NCBI GenBank assembly: GCA_019828545.1
Contig: JACVRA010000155.1
Span: forward strand, 1-64,000
Direction of reading: 5' to 3'
Source: Paracamarosporium sp. OC-R06-R3
Taxonomy: Eukaryota > Ascomycota > Dothideomycetes > Pleosporales > Didymosphaeriaceae
DNA: 64,000 bases
Position numbers and translations under genes: made by a program. Of the stretch, positions 35,097-43,916 are shown in pieces. Within the stretch, counting starts at the first letter, position 1. Each line of letters starts with the position of its first letter. The notes under the pieces are model-generated. The model was not told where the DNA came from. It ran no database searches and saw only the letters and a list, made by a program, of their open reading frames with translations.

Positions 35097-37508
35097 ATGG
35101 AGTGGTCTGGTAGAGGCCAGAGTGCCTACCAGCAGTCCCAAGCTTGGATGTTCGCGACCCCCGAAGAAGTCCATGGCAAGCGTGACATTCACGACGACAT
35201 CGCCTGGGTTCTGAACCCTCCTTCCACGGCACTTGAGACATCCCCCGGCGAGTTCCCTTCAAGTGATCGGGATGTGGGTACGACACTAATGGATCAATCC
35301 CAGAAGAGGAAGGGTCACTATCGCAAGAAAAAGGCTGCTGCTGCACCTATGCAAGCTCGCAAGAATTTTCAGGCAGATCGCAAATCCGAACCACGAGCGA
35401 TCAACCCGACCAAGCAGACGAAGGAGACCTCACAACAAGCACAAAATACTCGTGGTAATCGCAACAGCAAGGTTCACGCGAATGGAGATGCTATGCTGCC
35501 AACGATCGCCCGGACTCCAGAGAAAGCAAAGACAGGAAAGAAAGGGAAGCAGACGAGGTCCCAAATGACGCTGACCCAAACCAAACCAAACCAAACTTTT
35601 GGTTCATGTGATGCTGACCTACAATGGATGGACGAAGAAGCAGAACGATTCAGTGTCGTAGAAGCAACCACTTCTCCTGGATACGGGCCGATCGAGATAG
35701 ATGATGACCAATCGTGGCCTGGAGATATGCTCGAGGAAGGCTCGATTCTAGATCTTGTGTGAGTCTTCGTTACAAATAATTTGTGTGAGAGACATTTACT
35801 CATTAGAGATGCTGCAGGTCACTCCTTGATCTCGTAAAAGAGATTGTGAAGAGATACCATATGCAGTCTGCGGTTCACTTCGCGCTCGAGATTGATGTCC
35901 AGCTCTCCGACATAGGGCAGAAACGAGAGCTTACTGATCCATATTCCAAGGTCGACTTGACGTTCAAAAATTACAGCAAGGCTATCCACTGGGTCTGTAA
36001 ACGGTCATTCGATAAGGGACACCCGACCCGCAAAGTTATGGTATGCACGAACAGATTTCCAGTCTCCCTTTACAAGATGTTAGCCTATCAATTTTCGGTG
36101 AGTAATTCTTGAAAATGTAAGCCGTAATGGCGGAAAGCTCACAACATCAGGTGTCCGAAGCCATCACATCACAGGAAACACTGGAGAAATATTGGGATAC
36201 CAATGGCAAAAGCTTCAATTGGGCCGGTCTAGCTACAGAGCTCAAAGAAAACATCATTGAATTCTGCATACCCGCGCCTCCACGTCCGGGCTATTCCCGC
36301 GGTACAACTAAGAAGGGCCGATTCAGCCGAGAAAACAGGTCGCCCTCTTATGAGATAGCTCAAAGACTCGGCGAGTGGAAACACGTGTTGAGCGTCTCAA
36401 CCCAGGTCCGCGCTATTGCTGTTCGGCTTTGTTTCAATGGAAGCCTGGTAAGCTGCCCTAAACTTTATGTTATGCGGAATGAGTACTAAACACCAATCAA
36501 CAGATGGATGACAAGGGATTTTGCCTTAAAAGTTCTAGCCTGGTCGAGTTCTCAAATCGCGTGTCACGCTTCGAAAAGTGTTCTCAGATCTCAGAGGCCA
36601 ATAGCGTGCCGCTCAAGTCCGATGATTCAGGTCACTACCTTTCGATATTGTATCGAGATGCCCCTGCGCTTTATCCTGAGCTGAAGCGATATGCTACTTT
36701 CGCTCAATGCATTCGTAATATCGACATATCGTTCGACTTCATTGAGTTCTATCGCTTTTTTAAAGTCACGAAAGGCGGTTTTGGTAGGGTAGGGGCGCTG
36801 GGTGGGTCATTCACATATGATGTGTTCAAGAAAATGACTGATCTCAACGAGGTAAGTGTGTCCCAGACTTTGAATATCTACCATTTATATACTAACTGTA
36901 CAATTAAAGATCGTGATTCGCCTACCTGATGATCGGAAGAAGGACTGGAGGAACAAATATTATCAAATTGAGTAAGCCTTCGACTTACATATAATGCATC
37001 AACCGCTGACCCCCATAGGCGTGCCTTGTTCGACTGGGATTCCCCTTGTCCCCGCATGATTTTCAGGATACTCTACGAGCGGATTGCCGAAGCTCTTGCG
37101 GGATATAAGAACGTAAGCGTCAAGAACTTCTTGGATGAGAGCGAGGAGCAGCGTTTCTTGGGTAAGTCAAGTCGAATCATGACATAAATACAGCCATATG
37201 CTAACCATACGTAAGATCTACGTCGAGATGCTATGGAGATGCCACCACAAGTACCAGTTCCAGACCCTTTCGAACCTGTCCAACTCACAATTGAGAAACT
37301 TGAAGAGCTTTGTGTCGATGATGGAGGTGGCCATCAACTCTCCGAACAAGAAAAAAAGTGGATGTTTCAGAACAAGGCTCCAGAGCCCGTTGTCATGGTG
37401 GAGGTTGAGGAGCCTGGCCCGAATGAATTCTATCCGATTCGTTGCTGCTGCGCTGTCAAATGCCAAGAGCAGTATGAGTTCTACCCTGCGTGGCAACCGT
37501 ATCAATAG
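35097..37508 (+). CDS. Unrecognised seven-exon gene, basic N terminus
   Basis: Exons: 35097-35758, 35818-36097, 36151-36447, 36504-36851, 36910-36971, 37019-37161, 37216-37508; 694 aa, every junction GT-AG and in phase. The first 200 residues are polar and Lys/Gln-rich (QKRKGHYRKKKAAAAP). The middle contains SFNWAGLATELKENIIEFCI, which resembles the first helices of F-box-like domains in large Dothideomycete families. Later come AQCIRNIDISFDFIEFYRFF and MIFRILYERIAEALAGYKN. The end has clustered acidic/Pro residues and CCCAVKCQEQYEFYP. I do not recognise a characterised family. An F-box-like protein of lineage-specific type is the best guess, at low certainty. Confidence 0.7.
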
Positions 37509-38075
37509 TTTCGTACGTGGATGCGGAAGTATACGATTTTCCTTTTTGTCTCATGGAATGGAGGAATAGAACGAGTGGGACTACATTCAGGCAAACTTTG
37601 CTTGTTTCAACGTTTCAGCACTAAGTCTGGCATTAACGGCTTCTACGGACGAGCTTTGAGTCCTGAATTTCATAGTTTACGAAATATGATCTGGAATGTG
37701 TAATCCATACATTCTCCACTCTTCATCGTAGCCAGCAATTTAATTTGTGTACATGATGGTGGAGCATAACTTCAAATTAAAACTTGTCGGATCACATGGA
37801 GAAACAATGCGTATGTTTGTTTTGACATGAATTTGACTGTGACGTTGTCTTTAATGTAGCCTCAGAAAGACAATTAGTACAGCGCTGTGAGAAATCCTAG
37901 TACATTGCATGACCCAAGAATGAAGCAACACACGGTATTGCTTTTCAGTTGACAATGCTGTAGTAATTCGACGTGAGACTAGCCTGGTTCAAGCTTAGCG
38001 GCAGGTGTATCTCCATCGCCACCTAGCACGACAATCCCTTAGACACACTCACTAGCGTCTACCTACCCAGTACCC
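37509..38075. other. Intergenic, no gene seen
   Basis: 567 bp, AT-rich, holding the 3' flank of the seven-exon gene and the promoter of the phosphoesterase gene. Confidence 0.6.
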
Positions 38076-39182
38076 ATGCCATCAACTCTTACTCGCGATA
38101 TCTCGCCGCCGCCTCGTCAATTGAAACGTAAGAAGACGTCGGATCAAGCCCCTTTAGCTGTCCAGGAGCGAGGTGATGTGTATGGTGTACCTGCGACCAC
38201 AGCAGGGCCTACGCTAGCAGCTGTAGAAGCAGGAAGAGCCAAGATAGAAGAGCATCTGACATATTTCAAAGAGCGGCTATCCAAAGTATGTCGACCTACC
38301 AAGGAGGATGTGCCCAGGATTTCGATCAAGGATTGGTCGAGTTTGTACACGCGGAATGAGCATGAGCATGGGAACCATTTTGTAGTTCATCAGCATAATC
38401 ATCCGATTTCGGGTGTTCATTGTAAGTCAGATATATGGGACAGTGTTTGGGAATAAGGATTACTGATGTTGTGTATAGATGATCTTCGATTGCAGTTTTC
38501 AAGATCGAGTAGCTTGTCTTTTGCTGTGCCGAAGGGGCTGTCTGGGGACCCGAACTCCAAGAGTCTAGGCAGAATGGCGATCGAGACGAGGGTGCATAAT
38601 CTATGGGTGTGTCTCACCTAGATGATGTCTTCAGAAAGCGATTGACAGATGCCGCAGAACCACCTCATAGAATCAGCGTCTGCTAAGACAGGCTCGTTGC
38701 TCATCTGGGATACCGGGACATACATGGTTCTCCCGCGCAAACATGCTTCGAAAAGGTGTCCGTCGCCCCAGACTACCGAGGATGATTCAGATACAGACCT
38801 TGAGGACCCAGTTTTAGGATCACTTGATGCGAAACCTGAAAACGAGAAGCTCATCGAGGCTTTCCAATCACGCTACATCCGTTTGCGTCTAAACGGCGTC
38901 AGGCTTCCACAGAATTATACCATCACACTTCGCCTACCATCTGCTAACGACTTCAGAAAACCACGGCAGACGCGGAGGAAAGGTCGACGAAAGTCCAAGT
39001 CTGCCAGTGCACCTCAGTCTACCGATTCTGAACCGGGAGACGAGGCCAAGGGAGGAGACTCTGTGCCGGAGGATGCCCTAGAAGATATGAATACGGATTC
39101 TGAGGAAGATGCCCAGACACGCCTCAATAATGCTTACCCTGGCTCCACCAACAGCATAGGCTCCGTGCATCAGCGTAACTAG
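38076..39182 (+). CDS. LigD 3'-phosphoesterase-domain protein, reading frame ended by early TAG
   Basis: Three exons: 38076-38421, 38479-38606, 38658-39182; 332 aa to a TAG at 39180-39182. The domain is the 3'-phosphoesterase of bacterial LigD (PF13298-type): HFVVHQHNHPISGVHYDLRLQF carries the metal-binding His and Asp, then SFAVPKGLSGDP, TRVHNLW and SLLIWDTGTYMVL. In bacteria the domain trims 3'-phosphates and ribonucleotides during end joining; fungal stand-alone copies are uncharacterised. The third exon then has a polar, acidic insert with phosphorylation-prone Ser/Asp runs. The TAG directly follows SIGSVHQRN, where relatives as I recall them continue with Trp; the same frame stays open for 74 more codons (next feature). 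Confidence 0.75.
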
Positions 39183-39407
39183 TTCATTCTGCTTGGTCGA
39201 GAGTCGAGCGGGTTCCTGCAAGACAGAGCTACGGGGAAATGGATAAGAAAGGGGAGCGAGGAAGGCGAGGGCTTTAAACCTTTCCTTGTGATGGGAAGGG
39301 ACTTTGAGAGGAGTGTTGTCACGGGACGGTTGGCAAGGGAGGTAGAGAGTGACGAGGGAGTGGTGGGGTTTGTTGGTCGTGCTGGGTGGGTCGGGATTAC
39401 GAGATGA
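39183..39407 (+). other. In-frame continuation of the phosphoesterase gene beyond its TAG
   Basis: Directly after the TAG the same frame encodes 74 residues ending at TGA 39405-39407. They read like the conserved C-terminal part of this fungal family: FILLGRESSGF, GKWIRKG, FKPFLVMGRDFERSVVTGR, SDEGVVGFVGRAGW. Three readings are possible: a nonsense change (TGG to TAG would suffice), a 48-nt intron 39175-39222 (GTAACT...GCAAG) that removes the stop in phase but also deletes conserved residues, or a sequence error. Without transcripts I cannot choose. Confidence 0.6.
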
Positions 39408-39777
39408 GCACCTGGTGCTAATCCGTTAAGAAGCTCTATATACTTGTATTTTCCTCGGTCAATAGCGAAATAACCAAAGGTGACGTACAGACATAGGAGC
39501 GTTGATGATAGAACCAAGGCCAAGCGATGACGTCAAGGAACCGGATGTCTACACAAACACACCATTTCTTCGAGATTTTGCAACACGCTTCTTCCTTCCA
39601 ATACTCACGGTGTTTCGCCCCCAGATGAAGATACAGCGGAAGGATCAGGTGTAATTTGCCCAAGTTGCCTGCCGTCTAGCGCCCGGAAACGGCTAGCGGC
39701 CGCGGGCTGGAGCTCCCCATCGAGCGTGTATATGCGGCAAGCAACCCCCTCCCGCAGCGCGTGCGGCACCCAGCAAG
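39408..39777. other. Intergenic, glycosyltransferase promoter
   Basis: 370 bp between the phosphoesterase gene and the next start codon. No further gene seen. Confidence 0.55.
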
Positions 39778-41112
39778 ATGCGATTGTCGCCCACGCGCCT
39801 GTTGTGCGCCGCCATCCTCCTCCTCATATTCCTGCTGCTGTCCTTCGTCACGCGGCTGCTCTTCGGCCAGCGAGGATTCGACATTCTCCTGGAGCGCCCC
39901 AGTACCGTGCGCTCCCAACCGTCTGCCCCCGACGTCCATTATGGAGAGGAATGCGCGCCCTTCAAGGCGGGCGCCATGGACGATGTAACAATTGTCTTGA
40001 AGCTCGGGGCCGGTCAGGTTGCCACTCAGCTGCCCTCGTACATGTCGCGCCTCAGCCGTTGCACTCGGAACGTGCTTTTGTTTTCGGATCGCAAGGCCGA
40101 ATACGGCGGCTTCGATATCGTCGACACGCTCGCGAACCTCCGCCCCGAATACAAGTACAACAACCCCGACTTTGATATCTACGACAAGTTGCAGCATGCC
40201 ATTGTGCTGGAGGAAAAGACGACCGAGGGCTGGCGGCTGGATAAGTACAAGTTCCTCCCTATGATTGAGCTCGCCGATGCACGGCGGCCCAAGTCGAATT
40301 GGTTTTTGTTTTTGGAGCTGGACACATACGTTAATTGGGATAATATGCAGAGGTTCCTCGCGTCGTTCGATCCCAAGACGCCCTACTACTTCGGCTCTCC
40401 GATCTGGCCTCGCAAGAAGCCCGTCTTTGCGCATGGCGGAAGCGGCTTTGTGCTTTCGCGGGGCGCCTTCAATAAACTCATGGCGCGTGGTCGAATGTTC
40501 GCGGAAAATCACCGCTCCCCTGGGACACATCTGTTTGGGAAAGACGTCACGAAGGAGTGCTGTGGCGACGAGGTGCTGGCCAAGGTGCTCAAGGAGAGCG
40601 GGATATCAATCCGTGGGTACTGGCCCATGTTCAACGGCGAGAGTCCATCGACTATACGTTTCAACTGGGAGCAGTGGTGCGAGGCTATTTTAACGCTGCA
40701 CCACATGCGAGAAGACGAATTCGAGAGCCTGGACCGCTGGGAGGCAGGCCGCCAACAACGATCGAAACCGCTTACTTTCGAAGAGCTATTTGCCTTTATC
40801 GAGCCGGGACTACAAGAACGAAGGGAGGATTGGTCGAACCTGTCTGAGGACATGACATATAAAGGCAAGAAAACCGCAGGCAAATCCGTCGAGTCGTGTC
40901 GAGCAGCGTGCTCTAGGTCCCATAAATGCATGCAGTACGAACACTTTGGAGAGACTTGTCGCTTGTCGCGCAGTATACGACTCGGTCATTATCAGCCTTC
41001 CAGTGGCGGCGTAAAGTGGACATCAGGATGGATGACGAACCGTATCGAGTCGTTCAAGGCGAAGCACTCGCAGTGCCACGGCGCTCACTTCGTGCATGCG
41101 AACCCACATTGA
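39778..41112 (+). CDS. Type II membrane glycosyltransferase, GT31-like, with PAN-like tail
   Basis: Single exon, 444 aa. Residues 8-29 form one membrane segment right after a short basic N terminus, the layout of a Golgi type II enzyme. The catalytic part contains WFLFLELDTYVNWDNM; the LDTY at residues 181-184 is the DxD-type metal/sugar-nucleotide site. It is followed by YYFGSPIWPRKKPVFAHGGSGFVLSR and the CCGDEVLAKVLK acceptor-site region, as in fungal relatives of beta-1,3-galactosyl/glucosyltransferases (GT31, core-1 synthase group). Residues 370-410 (SVESCRAACSRSHKCMQYEHFGETCRLS) have the Cys spacing of a PAN/apple fold. The sugar donor and acceptor are not predictable from sequence. Confidence 0.82.
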   Translation: MRLSPTRLLCAAILLLIFLLLSFVTRLLFGQRGFDILLERPSTVRSQPSAPDVHYGEECAPFKAGAMDDVTIVLKLGAGQVATQLPSYMSRLSRCTRNVLLFSDRKAEYGGFDIVDTLANLRPEYKYNNPDFDIYDKLQHAIVLEEKTTEGWRLDKYKFLPMIELADARRPKSNWFLFLELDTYVNWDNMQRFLASFDPKTPYYFGSPIWPRKKPVFAHGGSGFVLSRGAFNKLMARGRMFAENHRSPGTHLFGKDVTKECCGDEVLAKVLKESGISIRGYWPMFNGESPSTIRFNWEQWCEAILTLHHMREDEFESLDRWEAGRQQRSKPLTFEELFAFIEPGLQERREDWSNLSEDMTYKGKKTAGKSVESCRAACSRSHKCMQYEHFGETCRLSRSIRLGHYQPSSGGVKWTSGWMTNRIESFKAKHSQCHGAHFVHANPH

Positions 41113-41555
41113 TTGAGACGCCGATGCGGCGAGCGACGAGATTCGTTCCTTTGTCTTATGGGAGGCGTTTTGATACCCGGCGGCTTTGTGGTCCGCACCG
41201 TTATATACCCTCGGCGGCATGTGTTGCGTGCATAGAATGGAGTTCTGGTGTTCCAAGGGCTCGGATTGGTTGAGATGTTGTTCCGCAGGCTGCGGGATGG
41301 TCGAAGCTGTCTGTATTATTTGTTTGGCTGGCGGACTGCATTCATTAAGGATTCTGGGATAGATATCCTCCGGGTACCTCTCATGCACTTGTACAAGAAT
41401 ACAATTGCAGATCTTCCATTTTTGCTCCATTGGACTGGCCGCACTTGTCTAGGCTGACGCAACCGTAACTACAGCGTTTGACTTCTTTGCAGTCACGCCT
41501 GGCTTTTCCGTCTACAAGGCTATCTTCGCAATCAAAACGATACTATCCAAAAGCC
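41113..41555. other. Spacer between convergent genes
   Basis: 443 bp between the ends of the glycosyltransferase gene and acyl-CoA ligase 1. No gene seen. It marks the left border of the acyl-CoA cluster. Confidence 0.55.
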
Positions 41556-43244
41556 CTACAACTTCACCCGCCGATCCTCGCGATCCAACGACGACAACCC
41601 ACTCCGCATCTCCTTCAACTTCGTCCTCACAATCTTCCCCGTCGCATTCTTCGGCAAGCTCTTCACCTCCCAGACCCCACCCCTCAACTTCTTATACCCG
41701 CTAACCCTCCCATCAACATCCTTCTGAATCGCAACAAGCGCCTCTTTCCTCTCCTTCTCGCCCACAAACCGCTCTTTCAAAACCACATACGCGGTAGGCA
41801 GCTCCGTTAACTGCGATTCGTCGAAGACCGGCCCGACACCCCCCTCCGCTACATGCGGATGCGAATTCAAGTACGCCTCCAGCTCGGCAGGACTCACCTG
41901 GAAGCCCTTATACTTGATCAGCTCCTTCGTACGGCCTACCACCGCGATGACGCCCTCGCGCGAAATAGTGCACACGTCCCCCGTATTGTACCACCCGTTG
42001 CGTGGAAACGCCTCGCGGTTCGCCAGCTCATTAAACGCATACCCAGACGTGATATTCGGGCCACGAAGCCACATCTCGCCGGGGCCACCCTCAGGCGCAT
42101 CGTCCTTCCCCCCATTCACCCGCAGCGCGATCTCGATGTTCGGAAGCAGCGGGCCCACGACGTCCGCGGCCTGTCCGGCGTCCCGCGCGCGCTGGTACGC
42201 GATGTACCCCGCGCCCTCGGTCATCCCGTAGACCTGGTTTATGCGCCAGGGGGCGTTGCTCAGGAGGCGGCGCAGCATATCCTGCTTGAAGGGCGGGCCG
42301 CCGCAGTCGATTTTCTGGGCGTGCGAAAAGTCGTAGCGCGTCGTGATGTCGGTGTTTGCCAGGGAGAGCACGACGCTGGGGACGCCTTGGAAGATGGTGG
42401 GCTTCACGCTGTCGACTAGGGCGCCGAAGGCTTCGAGGTGGAACTGCGGCATTGCGTGGTGGTGGATGCCCATGTAGGGACCGAGGAAGAACGGGAAGGT
42501 CGTGTTGCCTATGTGGGCGAAGGGCGTGAATGCTACGATGCGGTTTCCGCGGTGGAATTGCGGGGCGTCGTGGGCTTCGAGCTGCTTTACGTTTGAGACG
42601 AAGTTGTGGTGGGTTAGTTGGACGCCTTTGGGTTTTCCGGTTGTGCCGGAGGAGAGGTGGATGGTTGCGAGGCGCTGGCGGGTATCTGGGTATTGTGATA
42701 TTGAGAGGGGTTCTTTGGAGGGGAAGTCGTCTGGGATGTGCTTGTAGGGTTTTGAAGGTGCGCGCTCGATGATCGATATTATGGTTGGTGGGCTCCATGT
42801 TACACCTTGCGATTGGAGTTCCTTTTCTGCTATCGCGATGGCTTCTTCTACCTTTGGAATAACAGGCCCGTATACCACGGCGAAATCCGGTCTTGTTACT
42901 GTCAATCCGTGGGCGATTTCCGCGGCGACGATGGCATGATTGATTGGGCAGATTACGCCGCCCGTCCAGAGCACGGCGTGTACGATCTCGATGTAGTCGC
43001 AGGAATTGGGAAGGATGACGGCCCACCGCGATTGATCCCGTGGCTGGAAGGTTTTGGAAAGCCCGTGTGCGAGTCTTCCGGCATTCGTGCGTAATTCATG
43101 GAGGGTTAGAGAGCGGTGGGTGAGCGAGTCTGACGCTATTAGGTGCGAGGGTGGGAGGGGCGGTGTGGTTGTCGTGTGAAGGAGTTGCGTTAGGGAGAGG
43201 TTCGTTGGGATGTCTATTTGAGTTGGGGAGCTGTACGTCTTCAT
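41556..43244 (-). CDS. AMP-forming acyl-CoA ligase 1 (4-coumarate:CoA ligase-like)
   Basis: Single exon, 562 aa. It shows the ANL superfamily motifs in order: the P-loop IHLSSGTTGKPKGV (residues 195-208), FTPFAHIGN, YGMTEGAGYIAY, GWYNTGDVCTI, GRTKELIKYKGFQVSPAELE and the catalytic-Lys segment LPKNATGKIVRTKL near the end. It activates a carboxylic acid with ATP and joins it to CoA. Resemblance is to the 4-coumarate/fatty-acyl ligase group, so an aromatic or medium-chain acid is likely, but the substrate is unknown. It ends VKL, which is not a canonical PTS1, unlike four of its neighbours. Divergent from the AtuA-like gene, with which it shares a 672-bp promoter. Confidence 0.9.
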   Translation of the reverse strand: MKTYSSPTQIDIPTNLSLTQLLHTTTTPPLPPSHLIASDSLTHRSLTLHELRTNAGRLAHGLSKTFQPRDQSRWAVILPNSCDYIEIVHAVLWTGGVICPINHAIVAAEIAHGLTVTRPDFAVVYGPVIPKVEEAIAIAEKELQSQGVTWSPPTIISIIERAPSKPYKHIPDDFPSKEPLSISQYPDTRQRLATIHLSSGTTGKPKGVQLTHHNFVSNVKQLEAHDAPQFHRGNRIVAFTPFAHIGNTTFPFFLGPYMGIHHHAMPQFHLEAFGALVDSVKPTIFQGVPSVVLSLANTDITTRYDFSHAQKIDCGGPPFKQDMLRRLLSNAPWRINQVYGMTEGAGYIAYQRARDAGQAADVVGPLLPNIEIALRVNGGKDDAPEGGPGEMWLRGPNITSGYAFNELANREAFPRNGWYNTGDVCTISREGVIAVVGRTKELIKYKGFQVSPAELEAYLNSHPHVAEGGVGPVFDESQLTELPTAYVVLKERFVGEKERKEALVAIQKDVDGRVSGYKKLRGGVWEVKSLPKNATGKIVRTKLKEMRSGLSSLDREDRRVKL

Positions 43245-43530
43245 TTTGAGAAAAGGTGAAGGAACTGAAGATTATCCATACGTTCAGAGAGACAAACAGC
43301 GCGAACACTCAAGCGACAGCAGATGAAACAATGCTGGAAGCTCTTGTGCTAGGGTCCGCAGGATGCTCAGGCACAATGCATATTCTGACTCGTAACTACA
43401 CGTATTCCTTCTTGTGTTTTGATGACTTATGGACGGCTGCGAGTCCTCTGAGATCTTTTTCCGCGTCCATCGATTCAGGTGGCCGTGCAGCAGCATCTGG
43501 AATGGTTCTGGTGTCCCAGCTTACGACCCC

Positions 43531-43546
43531 GCTCCCGGGCGGGAGC
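43531..43546. promoter_or_regulatory. GC-rich inverted repeat in ligase 1 / AtuA promoter
   Basis: Seven-base arms GCTCCCG and CGGGAGC with a GG spacer. Everted/inverted CGG-type triplets are the usual targets of fungal Zn2Cys6 dimers, so this is a plausible operator, by inference only. Confidence 0.35.
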
Positions 43547-43582
43547 TTCCCCAGACTCTAGCTAGCCCTGGTTAGGGTGATA

Positions 43583-43593
43583 CTAATGATTCA
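43583..43593 (-). promoter_or_regulatory. TGAATCATTAG motif, copy 1
   Basis: Reads TGAATCATTAG on the minus strand, 324 bp from the AtuA start and 339 bp from the ligase start. TGAATCA resembles a bZIP (AP-1/Gcn4-like) half-palindrome. Confidence 0.4.
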
Positions 43594-43916
43594 TCTCGGG
43601 TTAGGATCCCCGGCCGGGCGAGCCGAGGTGGCGTGCGGGGAAGTCTAGTTTGTGCGACCTGCGCGGTGAATGTAGAAAAAAATGCATCGGGGTGAAATAT
43701 TACTGAGAAAAACATTGGGAAGCACGGGTTGGATGTCGTATAATCGAACTTGTTGACGGTCACGTGCGTTCACATCTTCGTTTGCAAAGTACTTGTAGAC
43801 TCTAGAGCGCTTAGGGCTGTCAACAGGGCACGACGCACATACTGATCTGGGCTTTGTCAAGTTTACTGCATCCTGATTGATATCAACTTGTCACTTCACC
43901 GTTACCCACCTTGAAT

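Larger units (their letters stand above)
43245..43916. promoter_or_regulatory. Divergent promoter, acyl-CoA ligase 1 / AtuA-like gene
   Basis: 672 bp. It contains CTAATGATTCA (43583-43593), the reverse complement of the TGAATCATTAG found twice in the hydratase promoter. A perfect inverted repeat GCTCCCG-GG-CGGGAGC lies at 43531-43546, close to the mid-point. Both are candidate regulator sites; no binding data. Confidence 0.5.

Noticed and set aside
39179..39523. Minus-strand frame over the phosphoesterase 3' part
   Set aside because: Antisense shadow; the plus strand carries the recognisable conserved residues.
41478..43094. Several plus-strand frames opposite acyl-CoA ligase 1
   Set aside because: They are shadows of a GC-rich single-exon gene with full domain support on the minus strand.
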